A DNA stretch of 42,283 nt from the NCBI RefSeq assembly GCF_016865585.1, contig NZ_JAESND010000016.1, positions 1 through 42,283 of the forward strand, written 5' to 3'. A program made the position numbers and the translations under genes. Positions 1 through 9,600 of the stretch are shown one piece after another. The notes beneath the pieces were generated by a model, which saw nothing but the letters and a program-made list of their open reading frames with translations, ran no database searches and was not told the origin of the DNA. Position 1 is the first letter of the stretch. Each line of letters starts with the position of its first letter. The stretch is from Jeongeupia naejangsanensis. Its GTDB lineage: Bacteria > Pseudomonadota > Gammaproteobacteria > Burkholderiales > Chitinibacteraceae.

Positions 1-132
1 AACGGCACCGGCCAGCATGCGGCTAACACCCTCGCCGCCCGGCTGTTGGCCGAGGGCCGCACGGTGCGGGTACTGCTGCCCTCGGCACCCGGGCGGGACT
101 GGCTGGATGTACTGGTCGGAGGTCGGGTATGA
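1..132 (+). CDS. C-terminal end of a TOPRIM-type primase (partial)
   Basis: An open frame enters from the left edge and stops at 130-132. It gives 43 residues, including HAANTLAARL, then GRTVRVLLPS, then GRDWLDVLVGG. The pattern (small helix, a GR.V.VLLP strand, then DW.D.L) is the usual end of a TOPRIM domain in primase/helicase proteins of phages, satellites and plasmids. Its stop overlaps the start of the DUF927 gene (ATGA), so the two are translationally coupled. A primase next to a DUF927 ATPase is a common replication pair in integrated elements. The family call rests on a short tail only. Confidence 0.6.
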   Translation, partial: NGTGQHAANTLAARLLAEGRTVRVLLPSAPGRDWLDVLVGGRV

Positions 133-1982
133 GTGATGACCTCGCACTGTTGATGGACCCGGCTGCAGCCCTACCCCTAGCTGCCACAGCCAACGACAAA
201 CCCAAGGCCAAGACGAAATCCAAATCGACCAGTAAGCCCGTCTCCGGCGGCTTCGACCGCTTCCGCAGCAAGGATGACGGCGTCTGGTACCGACCCGATG
301 AAGATACCGAGCCGCGCAAGCTGTGCGGACCGTTGCAGATCGTCGCGCAGGTGCGACATCTGGACGGCAGCGGCTGGGCGGTGCTGGTGCAGCTGGCCGA
401 TCTGGACGGGACGTCCAAGGCGCACCTGATTCCACGGGCCAAACTGTTGTCGGACCAGTCATCCAAGGTGCTGGAAGAACTGGCCGAGAAGGGTTTGTGG
501 TTCTCGTATGCGGCCGATCTGAAGAAGCTGATGCTGCAGTACCTGCAGACCGGGATCGATGCCCCCCGGGCGCGATTGGTACCGCGCACCGGCTGGCAGG
601 GTCCGGCCTTCGTGCTGCCGGAACGGGTGATCGGTGACGGTGGCGAGCTGCTGGTCTATCACGGCGGCGCCAGTGCCGAGCTGGTGTCCAGCGGGACGCT
701 GGCCGGCTGGCAGGACGGCGTGGCGAGATTTGCGGTCGGCAATCCCTTGCTGGCACTGACGCTCAGCGCGGCACTGGCCGGGCCGTTGATGGCCTTCTTC
801 GGTATGGACTCGGGCGGTTTCCATCTGGCCGGGCCGTCGAAGAATGGCAAGAGCGTCGCCTGCCGCGCGGCGGCATCGCTGTTCGGTGCGCCACCGCGTT
901 ACGAGAAGTCGTGGCAGACCACGGCGTCCGGGGCAGAAGCCCAGCTCGAAGCGCACAACGACCTGCCGCTGATCCTGGACGAGATCGGCCGCGCCAAGGC
1001 GTCGGATGTGGCGGCCGTGGTGTACATGCTCAGTCAGGGCCAGGGCAAGAGTCGCAGTCGGGCCGATGGCGGTTTGCGGGCGATGACCCGCTGGCGCTGT
1101 TTCGTACTCTCGAACGGCGAACACTCGGTCGCCGACTACCTGAAGATGCACGGTGTGCCGGTCAATGCCGGCCAATTGGCGCGGCTGCTGCACGTGAGCG
1201 CCGAACGCGCGCACGGGGCCTTTGATGATCTGCACGGCTTCGCCGATCACCCGGCGCTGTGTTCGGCCATCGCCAAGGCCGCCGACCAGCATCATGGCGT
1301 GGTCGGGCTGGCTTGGCTGGAACAGCTGGCCGGCCTCGATCACGACCTGCTGCGGCAGCAGTTGGGCAAGGCGCAGGCCGCCTTTGCTGCTGCGTTCGTA
1401 CCGGCCGGTGCGTCAGGTCAGGCAAGGCATGCGGCGAACTACTTCGCCCTCGCCGCCTTCGCAGGTGAAACCGCCACGGCAGCGGGGCTGACCGGCTGGC
1501 CAGCGCAAACCGCGTGGCAATCGGCCAGCGGGCTCTATCGTGACTGGCTGAAGCAACGCGGTGGTGCCGGCAACGAGGAAGACCGGCAGATCCTCCGGCA
1601 GGTCCGGCTGTTCTTCGAGCAGCACGGTGAAGCCCGCTTCACCCGCTGGGACCGGGAAGACGCGGTGATCGACGAACACGGGCCGAAGACGCTGGCCCGT
1701 TGCGGCTTCCGCAAGACCGAGCTGATCTGTGAATCCGGCAAGGCCAGTGGTACCCAGCACAGCGAGACCACCTATTACGTGTTGCCCAATTCCTGGGCCA
1801 GCGAAGTGCTCAAGGGGCTGGACCTGAAGCGGGCCAACCGGCTGTTGCTCGCCCTCGGCGTGCTGTTGCCGGGCACCGGCAACAAGGCTTCGAAGACCGA
1901 ACGGCTGCCCGGCATGGGCTCGCCCCGGGTATACGTCGTGCTGCCGACGCTGTGGCAGATGGGCAGTGATGATGACGTCTGA
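129..1982 (+). CDS. DUF927 helicase-like ATPase of a mobile element
   Basis: This 617-aa protein belongs to the DUF927 group, superfamily 3-like or AAA-like replicative ATPases of prophages and genomic islands. A Walker A loop, GPSKNGKS, lies at residues 235-242. A Walker B strand, LPLILDEIG, lies near 279-287, followed by the typical 'SQGQGKSR' and 'VLSNGEHS' blocks. The first 70 residues are Lys/Ser/Pro-rich and probably disordered. The C-terminal part (about 490-600) resembles a winged-helix DNA-binding tail. The start overlaps the stop of the upstream primase by ATGA, and the end overlaps the next gene by 11 bases, so the three genes form one coupled unit. A decayed copy of the last third lies at 19,469-19,755. 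The likely role is unwinding at the element's own origin, which is inferred from the family and the neighbouring repeats. Confidence 0.85.
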   Translation: MSDDLALLMDPAAALPLAATANDKPKAKTKSKSTSKPVSGGFDRFRSKDDGVWYRPDEDTEPRKLCGPLQIVAQVRHLDGSGWAVLVQLADLDGTSKAHLIPRAKLLSDQSSKVLEELAEKGLWFSYAADLKKLMLQYLQTGIDAPRARLVPRTGWQGPAFVLPERVIGDGGELLVYHGGASAELVSSGTLAGWQDGVARFAVGNPLLALTLSAALAGPLMAFFGMDSGGFHLAGPSKNGKSVACRAAASLFGAPPRYEKSWQTTASGAEAQLEAHNDLPLILDEIGRAKASDVAAVVYMLSQGQGKSRSRADGGLRAMTRWRCFVLSNGEHSVADYLKMHGVPVNAGQLARLLHVSAERAHGAFDDLHGFADHPALCSAIAKAADQHHGVVGLAWLEQLAGLDHDLLRQQLGKAQAAFAAAFVPAGASGQARHAANYFALAAFAGETATAAGLTGWPAQTAWQSASGLYRDWLKQRGGAGNEEDRQILRQVRLFFEQHGEARFTRWDREDAVIDEHGPKTLARCGFRKTELICESGKASGTQHSETTYYVLPNSWASEVLKGLDLKRANRLLLALGVLLPGTGNKASKTERLPGMGSPRVYVVLPTLWQMGSDDDV

Positions 1983-2535
1983 TCAGGACGGTTTCTTCAA
2001 CTGGATCAACGGCTTGGATCCAGTTTCATCCCCGCCCGCTCCCGGTGAAAGCGTGACACCTGTGACACGTGCCGACACCCCCGGTGTCACGACAAAAACC
2101 CTTATGAATCAACGTTGTGACACCTGTGACACGTGTGACACCACAAAATCGACGGAGTCGGGGGAAGGCCTGCTGAGAACAGGCCAGCAGGACACCCTTC
2201 GCGCGGGCATTTTGACGAAAGACGACTGGGGTTTGTGGCGGGAGATCACCGGGCAGGTGGCCGACCATTACGACGCCAGCGATGCCGAAACAGCGGACCT
2301 GATGCGGCAACTGGCAGGGCAGGATCCGGCCTTCCTGACCCTGCTGCTGGACGAAGCCCGACGTCATGCCCTGCCGGTGACCGAGCGCTTCGACTTCTGG
2401 CAACTGGTCTGCCCCGACCACGCCCTCCTGCGCATCGTCACACCGACGCACAGCGGCTTCATCGCCCTCCCCGCCGACCGCCCCGGCGCCCGGCTCTACC
2501 ATCAGGCCACCGCCACCCTGTCCCCGATGCCTTAA
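1972..2535 (+). CDS. Unknown 187-aa protein carrying in-frame 9-bp repeats
   Basis: I do not recognise this family. Three ATGs stand close together (1966, 1969, 1972). I chose 1972 because only that one is kept in the homologous copy at 19,745. The start lies inside the end of the DUF927 gene, so translation is probably coupled. The N-terminal third is low-complexity and Thr/Asp/Cys-rich, because its DNA is a repeat cluster that reads as CDT CDT CDT. The C-terminal half (about residue 85 on) looks like a folded domain, beginning DWGLWREITGQVADHY, with mixed helices and a final beta-rich part. Both copies keep this half open at about 90% DNA identity. The gene position suggests a replication accessory protein, but no motif shows it. 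Confidence 0.7.
   Translation: MTSDQDGFFNWINGLDPVSSPPAPGESVTPVTRADTPGVTTKTLMNQRCDTCDTCDTTKSTESGEGLLRTGQQDTLRAGILTKDDWGLWREITGQVADHYDASDAETADLMRQLAGQDPAFLTLLLDEARRHALPVTERFDFWQLVCPDHALLRIVTPTHSGFIALPADRPGARLYHQATATLSPMP
2053..2142 (+). repeat. TGTGACAC iteron-like cluster A
   Basis: TGACAC occurs at 2054, 2063, 2118, 2127 and 2136, and in inverted form (GTGTCA) at 2084. Spacing within each group is exactly 9 bases, close to one helical turn and also three codons. A further TGTGACACG lies outside the gene at 2744-2752. Next to a primase-DUF927 pair this resembles the iterons bound by P4-type alpha proteins at a replication origin. Operator use is the alternative. The block differs at only about two positions from the copy at 19,826. 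Confidence 0.7.
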
Positions 2536-2645
2536 GGGGCACGGGTCCTTCCGGACGGGGTGGCCCTCACGGGTAACGTGGCCGCGCAAGTCCGCTGACG
2601 TCCGGTTGCCGGGCATTACTTAACAGTTAACCGACTTAACAGGGC
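2536..2645 (+). other. Conserved non-coding block with TTAACAG repeats
   Basis: After the stop codon the two module copies keep about 93% identity for about 110 bases with no open frame, at least as high as in the gene before it. The first part is GC-rich and can fold (GGTCCTTCCGGACGGGG and a GGCC...GGCC pairing). The second part has three TTAACA units (TTAACAGTTAAC, then CTTAACA) near 2,620-2,640. Possible roles are an AT-rich unwinding site of an origin, a small RNA or a terminator. The sequence does not decide between them. Confidence 0.5.
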
Positions 2646-3210
2646 AAGCCGATAGGCTCGGGCGATGGTCCGGTCACCGCAGGATACAGGGGGGCTTCAA
2701 AGGATTGGGCTGCCTTCCCCTTGACCGAGTAGTCGGCGATCTCTGTGACACGACTGAAAAAAAGGGACATCAAACCGGGGAGAGAAGCAGGTTACCCCAA
2801 GTTGAATCAGTCCGATTTCTCTAGGCACTCAAGCATTCAATAGGTCTGGAATGCCTACAAATCCAAGCACAGCACGCCCTTATTGCTAGCGCCGTCTGCA
2901 AGTCCGGCAGGTATTGTAAGAAACCCTGGTTTAAGTTGGCAGTCCACTGCAAAAAGTTGGGAGACAAACTGCCGTGCGGCGCCTCGCTCCCGCCATTTTG
3001 CTTCGGCACATCATATTTAAAATCTTTCTGTCCCGTGGAAGCCGGCCGTAACTGGCATATGTGCGTTATCGCACCGAATTTTGGCATTGCCGCATATAGC
3101 CTGTTTCGCATGATCGGGAGCCTCCGGAAGCACCTTCATCCACTTTTCGGCCTCCGTGCCGCACTGGCCCCTTTCTTGAAGACTTCGTCGATCGATCTGG
3201 AGCAACTGCT
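2646..3210. other. Long region without a convincing gene
   Basis: About 565 bases lie between the module and the BON lipoprotein gene. Frames of 90-98 codons exist on both strands (2,821-3,111 minus; 2,936-3,214 plus). They overlap each other, have no clear ribosome site and no recognisable domain. The part to about 2,765 still matches the second module copy. The promoter of the BON gene should lie near the right end, but I cannot place its boxes with confidence. Confidence 0.5.
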
Positions 3211-3525
3211 ATGAAAAGACTGGTCAGGTACCTTTCCGCATTTTTTATTGCCATCACGGCACTGTCAGTCGCCGGTTGTGCGTCAACCGCGACGCAATCG
3301 GGCACCGGCGAATATGTCGACGACAGTGTCATCACCACCAAGGTCAAGACCGCGATTTTCAATGAACCGACTCTGAAAGTTGCCGAAATCAGCGTTGAAA
3401 CCTACAAGGGTGTGGTGCAGCTCAGTGGATTCGTCAGCTCGCAAGCCGCGGCCAATAAAGCGGTTGCAGTTGCGCACAGTGTTGCCGGCGTCAAGTCGGT
3501 CAAGAACAACATGACCATCAAGTGA
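3211..3525 (+). CDS. Single-BON-domain lipoprotein
   Basis: This 104-aa protein starts with a lipoprotein signal peptide: positively charged MKRLVR, a hydrophobic stretch, and a lipobox ending in AGC at about residues 21-23. A short linker leads to one BON domain (about residues 38-104) with the usual pattern DDSVITTKVKTAIF, then V.V..Y.G.V.LSG, then the final GV.SV.N..T. BON domains bind phospholipid or peptidoglycan surfaces and are common in osmotic-shock proteins such as OsmY and DolP. GGAG stands at a good distance before ATG 3211. A strong hairpin follows at 3,597. It is related to the three-BON protein at 16,060-16,887, and both sit in the same stress block. The likely role is envelope stability under stress, inferred from the family. 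Confidence 0.85.
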   Translation: MKRLVRYLSAFFIAITALSVAGCASTATQSGTGEYVDDSVITTKVKTAIFNEPTLKVAEISVETYKGVVQLSGFVSSQAAANKAVAVAHSVAGVKSVKNNMTIK

Positions 3526-3596
3526 ACCAAGCTGGTCGGCTTGGGTACACAACGCGGTTCGCCCATATAGCGGCACCAAACTGACACCGACCCGAC

Positions 3597-3622
3597 CGAG
3601 CCCCGCCCCCCATCGGGGCTCG
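3597..3622 (+). terminator. Hairpin terminator after the BON lipoprotein gene
   Basis: A perfect 9-bp stem, CGAGCCCCG and CGGGGCTCG, encloses an 8-base loop. It lies 71 bases after the BON stop and 22 bases before the glucan synthase start. There is no long T run after it, so it may be a weak or Rho-assisted terminator. Confidence 0.55.
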
Positions 3623-3644
3623 TCTTCGCATAGGACGTCCGCCA

Positions 3645-6600
3645 TTGAATGCCGGTCAGTACCTTTTCGGGCAGTTTCAACGCTGGCCGTCGCGAGTGTG
3701 GGGCATCGGCGCGTCCCGCACTCGGCCAGACGAAACCCCGCCTTTGCGTGCAACACTGTTCAGTGCCGAGCAGATGGCGCAACACGGCAAGATGCTGGCC
3801 GCTGCACACGCGATCGCATCTGGACGAGCACATGATCAGCTGCTGGCCCGCTTGGCGGATAACGAAAGCACACTGATCAGCGTATGCAAATCGTTGACGG
3901 AAGCCGTGACCGAAAAGCGCCGGATCACACCGGCCGGGGAATGGCTGCTCGACAATTTCTACCTCATCGAAGAACAGATACGTACGGCCAAACGGCATCT
4001 TCCCAAGGGATATAGCCAAGAGCTGCCAAGGCTGGCGCACGGCCCGTCGACCGGACGTCCACGCGTGTATGACATTGCGCTGGAAATCATTTCGCACGGT
4101 GACGGCCGCGTCGATACCGAGGGGCTGCGACGTTTTGTTGCCGCCTACCAGAGCGTCACCCCGCTTACTCTGGGCGAGTTGTGGGCCATCCCCATCATGC
4201 TGCGGCTGGCGATCATCGAAAACCTTCGCCGTGTCGGGGTGTGGATCGCGGCCGGGCGCGCCGAGCGCAATCAGGCCGATGTCTGGGCAGACCAGATGAT
4301 CGGTGCTGCGGAAACCGATCCCAAGAGCCTGATTCTGGTCATCGCCGACATGGCGCGTGCCAGACCGCCAATGGTCAGCGCGTTTGTGGCCGAATTGGCG
4401 CGCCGCTTGCAGGGACGCGGCCCTGCGCTGACCCTGCCGCTCACGTGGATCGAGCAGCATCTTTCCGAATCGGGGCTGACGATCGAGCACCTGGTTCAAC
4501 AGGAAAACCAGCAGCAAGCCAACGATCAGGTCTCGATCAGCAATAGCATTGGCAGTCTGCGAATCCTCAGTACGGTCGACTGGCGCGAGTTCGTCGAGCA
4601 CCTGAGCATCGTCGAGCAAACGCTGCTGGAGGACCCAGCGCACATTTATGCCAGCATGGACTTCGCCAGCCGCGATCACTATCGCCATGCAGTGGCAAGC
4701 ATTGCCCGGCTCGGCCAACTCTCCGAAGGCGATGTTGCGCGCAAGGCGGTCGAACTGGCCGGCGCCGTTGCATCCGGCGCACCGGAAGAACGTACCAGGC
4801 ACGTCGGTTTTTATCTGATCGACCGAGGATTGCCGCAACTGGAGCGCGCCGCACAAATCCGCCTGCCCCGCATGCAAGCGCTGCGCAGATCCGCAGCCCG
4901 TCACTCCTTGTGCCTGTATCTGGGCGCCATTCAACTGTTTACGATCGGGCTTACCGGCTTGTTGCTGGCACAATTTGACGACGCCATGCTGCCGGACTGG
5001 GCATGGGCGCCGATCGGCCTGTTGCTGCTGCTAGCCACCAGTCAGTTGGCAGTCGCGCTGGTGAACTGGCTGACCACGCTGCTGGTCTCGCCACACCCGC
5101 TGCCCAGAATGGATTTCTGCAGCGGCGTTCCTTCTGCGTCACGTACCCTCGTCGTCGTCCCGACCCTGCTTACCAGCCCGCAAAATATCGAGGATCTGGT
5201 CGAAGCGCTGGAAGTGCGCTTTCTGGCCAACCGCGATGCCCAGCTCCATTTCGGACTGCTGACCGATTTGCGCGATGCGCAGGCGGAGTCACTCCCTGAG
5301 GACGAACAACTACTCCAACTCGCGCAAACACGCATCGCCGAGCTGAACGCCAAGTATGCCAGCGAGCGCGGCACCGACGCCTTCTTCCTGTTTCATCGCC
5401 ACCGACGCTGGAACCCGCAAGAACGAGTCTGGATGGGGCACGAGCGCAAGCGCGGCAAGCTGGCGGATCTGAATGCGTTGCTGCGCAGTGGCGATCATCC
5501 GCAGGCCGGCAGTGCGTTTGCGCTGATAGTCGGAGATACCTCCGTCCTGCCCGGTGTCCGCTACGTCATTACACTCGATACCGATACCCAGTTGCCGCGT
5601 GATGCGGCAAGGCAGTTCATCGGCACGATGGCGCACCCGCTGAACCGGCCAAGGTACGACAACGAAAAGCGGCGTGTGGTCGAGGGCTACGGAATTCTGC
5701 AGCCTTGCGTGGCAATCAGCCTGCCGGGAACGAACCGTTCGCTGTACGCCCAGCTGTATGGCGGTGAGCCGGGTATTGATCCCTATACGCGCGCGGTTTC
5801 GGATGTCTATCAGGACGTGTTCGGCGAGGGCTCCTTCATCGGCAAGGGTATCTATGACGTCGATGCATTCGAATCCGCGCTGAGTCACCGCTTCCCTGAA
5901 AACCGTATCCTCAGCCACGATCTGCTGGAAGGCTGCTACGCGCGCGCCGGCCTACTCAGCGATGTGCCGTTGTACGAGGCCTATCCGGGCCGCTACAGCG
6001 CCGATGTCAGTCGCCGTCACCGCTGGATCCGTGGTGACTGGCAGCTCGCAGGCTGGCTGTTGCGAAGAGTGCCCGGCGTGCGTGGCAGTCAACTGGAGCG
6101 GCAACGCAACCCGCTCTCGGCATTGTCTCAATGGAAACTGGCCGACAACCTGAGACGGAGTCTTGTCCCTGTCGCCCTGACGCTACTGTTGCTACTGGGA
6201 TGGATATGGCTGCCATTTGCATGGTTGTGGACCCTCGTCGTTGTCGGCATCAAACTGGTTCCTTCGCTTTTCGCACTGGCCTTCGAGCTGTTTCGCAAAC
6301 CGCCGGACATCGGGCTGATGCAGCATCTCTCAGCATTGGGACGCTCGGCAGTCAGACAAGGCGCCCGACTGGTGTTCGAACTGGCTTGCCTGCCCTATGA
6401 GGCACTATTCAGCCTCGATGCGATCCTCCGCACGACCTGGCGAATGCTGATCACGCGCAGACGCTTGCTCGAATGGAATCCGTCCAGCGAAGTTGAACGC
6501 GAAGCGGATCGCCCCGGCCGCACCGGGGTACTCGCCAGCTTCAGGGCCATGCGGTTTGCCTGCGTGATCGCAGTCGCGACAACAGCCTATTTGCTGACCC

Positions 6601-9600
6601 GCTCACCCGCCACGCTGTTGCTGGCAGGGCCGATCCTGTTGCTGTGGTTCGGTTCACCGGCCATCGCTTGGTGGATCAGCCTGCCAAGGCGACAGCGACC
6701 GCTCACGCTGAGCAGCGACCAATTGCATTTTTTGCGTGCACTGTCCCGCCGGACCTGGGCCTTTTTCGACCACCTGGTCGGCCCCGCCGACCATTGGTTA
6801 CCGCCAGACAACTACCAGTCGTACCGCATAACCGCCATTGCGCACCGCACCTCGCCGACCAATATTGGACTGGCCCTGCTGGCCAATCTGGCCGCGCACG
6901 ATTTCGGCTACATCCCGGCCGGCCGGCTGCTTGACCGCACTGCCAACACCCTCAAGGCCATGGGCAAGCTGGAACGGTATCGCGGCCATTTCTACAACTG
7001 GTACGACACCCAGACAATGCAGCCGCTACCGCCGTTGTATGTTTCGACCGTCGACAGCGGCAATCTTGCCGGCCACTTGCTGACCCTGCAGCCGGGCCTG
7101 CTCGCGCTTGCCGACGCGCCCATCCACTCGGCACGCGCGTTCGACGGTCTGCAAGACACTCTCTCGCTGCTGCTTGAAGCAGAGAACGGTGCGGCTGCCG
7201 CGCAAGCGGCAACGTTCCGGCACGAACTGGTACAAGCCAGCGCTGCTCCTCCGGACTCACTTGATGCGCTGTATCAGGCGCTCATTCGTCTGGACGCCAG
7301 TGCAGCCGCCCTGCTCGGGCTGGTCACAACCTGCGCCGACCCGGATGACTTGGACGACACGGCGCCCGAGCATCGGAGTGGCGAAGCGAACCCACAAGAT
7401 GCCGCCCGGTGGGCTCTTGCCTTGGCCAGACAATGCCGGGAAGCGCTGGACGAGCTGGTTTTTCTGGCACCTTGGCTGTTGCAAGCACCTGCGCCTGTTG
7501 GATTGAGCCTGCGATCTAGCATTACGCTGCCATGGTCCGTTCCGACATTGCGAGAACTCGCGCAACTCGGGCAGACACCAAGTGCCGACCTAGCCAACAG
7601 CCCCGTCACGACACCGGAGCAGGCACGCTGGCTGGCCGAGCAGCAAAAGCACTACGCCGAAGCCGCGACCCGCGCCCGTGACAGAATCGCCGAGAGCGAG
7701 CGCCTGGCCGCGCAATGTGCCGCGTTTGCACAAATGGATTACGACTTCCTGTTCGACAAGACCAGTCACCTGCTCGTGATCGGCTACAACGCCAGCGAGC
7801 ACCGTGCAGACGCCAGCTACTACGACCTGCTGGCCTCCGAAGCACGACTGTGCAGTTTCGTCGCCATCGCACAAGGACAGGTGCCGCAGGCCAGCTGGTT
7901 TGCGCTGGGACGCTTGCTCACCCGAACCAATCATGGCCCGGTGCTGCTGTCCTGGAGCGGATCCATGTTTGAGTACCTGATGCCGATGCTTGTGATGCCA
8001 AGCTACGAAAACACCCTGCTCGAGCAGACCTGCAAAGCGGCCGTGGCCCGGCAGATCGAGTACGGGCGCCAGCGCAATGTGCCCTGGGGGGTTTCCGAAT
8101 CCGGCTACAACACCGTCGATGCGCATCTCAACTACCAATACCGCGCTTTCGGCGTACCGGGGCTGGGGCTCAAGCGCGGGCTGGCAGACGATCTGGTCAT
8201 TGCGCCATATGCCGCGACGCTGGCACTGATGGTTGCACCCGAGGAAGCCTGCCAGAACCTGCAGCTACTGGCAGCCCATGGCTTGCTCGGCAAGTTCGGT
8301 TTTTTCGAGGCTGTCGACTACACACCTGCACGGCAACGCCGGGGGCAAACGAGCGTCGCCATCCGATCCTTCATGGCCCATCACCAAGGCATGAGCCTGC
8401 TGGCTCTGGCGTATGTACTGCTGGATCGCCCCATGCAGCGCAGGTTTGAATCGGACCGGCTGTTCCAGGCCGTGATGCTGCTCCTGCAAGAGCGCATCCC
8501 CAGAGTCACCGCGCTGTTCACCCATACGGCACAACGCTTCGACGAACATGCCACATCCGGTGCGTCCGACGCCCCCATCCGGATTTTCACGACACCGGAT
8601 ACGCCGACGCCGGAAGTGCAGCTGCTGTCGAATGGCCGCTACCACGTGATGGTGAGCAATGCCGGAGGCGGCTACAGCCGCTGGAAAGACCTTGCCGTAA
8701 CCCGCTGGCGCGAAGACGGCACCTGCGATCAATGGGGAACGTATTGCTTCCTGCGCGACATCGCCAGCGGCCGCTACTGGTCGACCAGCAGCCAACCGAC
8801 CGCCAAGCGCCCCGCCCACTACGAAGCGATTTTTTCCGAAGGCCGCGCCGAGTTTCGCCGCCGGGACGCGCTGCTGCCCACGGATCAGCGCGGCGACGAG
8901 GGCTTCGAAACGCATACCGACATCGTGGTTTCGCCGGAAGACGATATCGAACTGCGCCGGGTTCGCGTCACCAACCGGTCATCGCAACGCCGCAACATCG
9001 ACATCACCAGCTATGCCGAAGTCGCCATTGCGCCACCGGCGGCCGATGAACTGCATCCGGCGTTCAGCAAACTGTTTGTCCAGACCGAAATTCTGCCCGC
9101 CCAGCAAGCCATTCTGTGTACCCGCCGGCCGCGCGCAATCGGCGAGACGGTGCCATGGATGCTGCACCTGTTAGCAGTTCGCGATGCCGAAACCTTGGCA
9201 GCATCCTACGAAACGGATCGCGCGCGTTTTATTGGCCGCACCCGCAGCGTCGCAGCGCCGTTGGCTATGGATACGGCTGCGCCGCTTTCGGGCACCGAAG
9301 GGTCGGTACTCGATCCCGTTGCCGCGATCCGCATCTCGCTCACCCTGGAGCCAGGCCAATCGGCCACCATCGATATGCTCACCGGCATGGCCGAAACGCG
9401 GGAAGCTGCCGTCGGGCTGGTCGGCAAATACCAGGACCGCTATCTGGCAGACCGCGTCTTTGATCTGGCATGGACGCACAGTCAGATCGTGCTGCAGCAG
9501 CTCAATGCCACCGAAGCCGATGCGCAGCTGTATGCCCAACTGGCCGGTGCGGTGATCTACGCCAATGCCTCGCTACGGGCCGACGCGGCGGTGCTGATCA

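Larger units (their letters stand above)
1696..2765 (+). repeat. Long direct repeat, copy A of the DUF927-tail module
   Basis: This stretch is homologous to 19,469-20,540 at a constant offset of 17,773 bases from about 1,797 to at least 2,630, with no indels. It covers the end of the DUF927 gene, the whole 187-aa gene, and about 230 bases downstream. Identity by eye is about 90% in the coding part and higher in the repeat cluster and just past the stop codon. Copy A is the intact one. The two copies flank the cargo block, so recombination between them could delete or circularise about 17.8 kb. Confidence 0.85.

Noticed and set aside
2821-3214. Two overlapping frames of 92-96 codons before the BON gene
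   Set aside because: Opposite strands of the same DNA, no ribosome site, no domain; composition does not favour either.
3402-4973. A 523-codon minus-strand frame opposite the start of the glucan synthase
   Set aside because: No domain, and it runs across the terminator and the BON gene end; the plus-strand protein is clearly homologous to NdvB.
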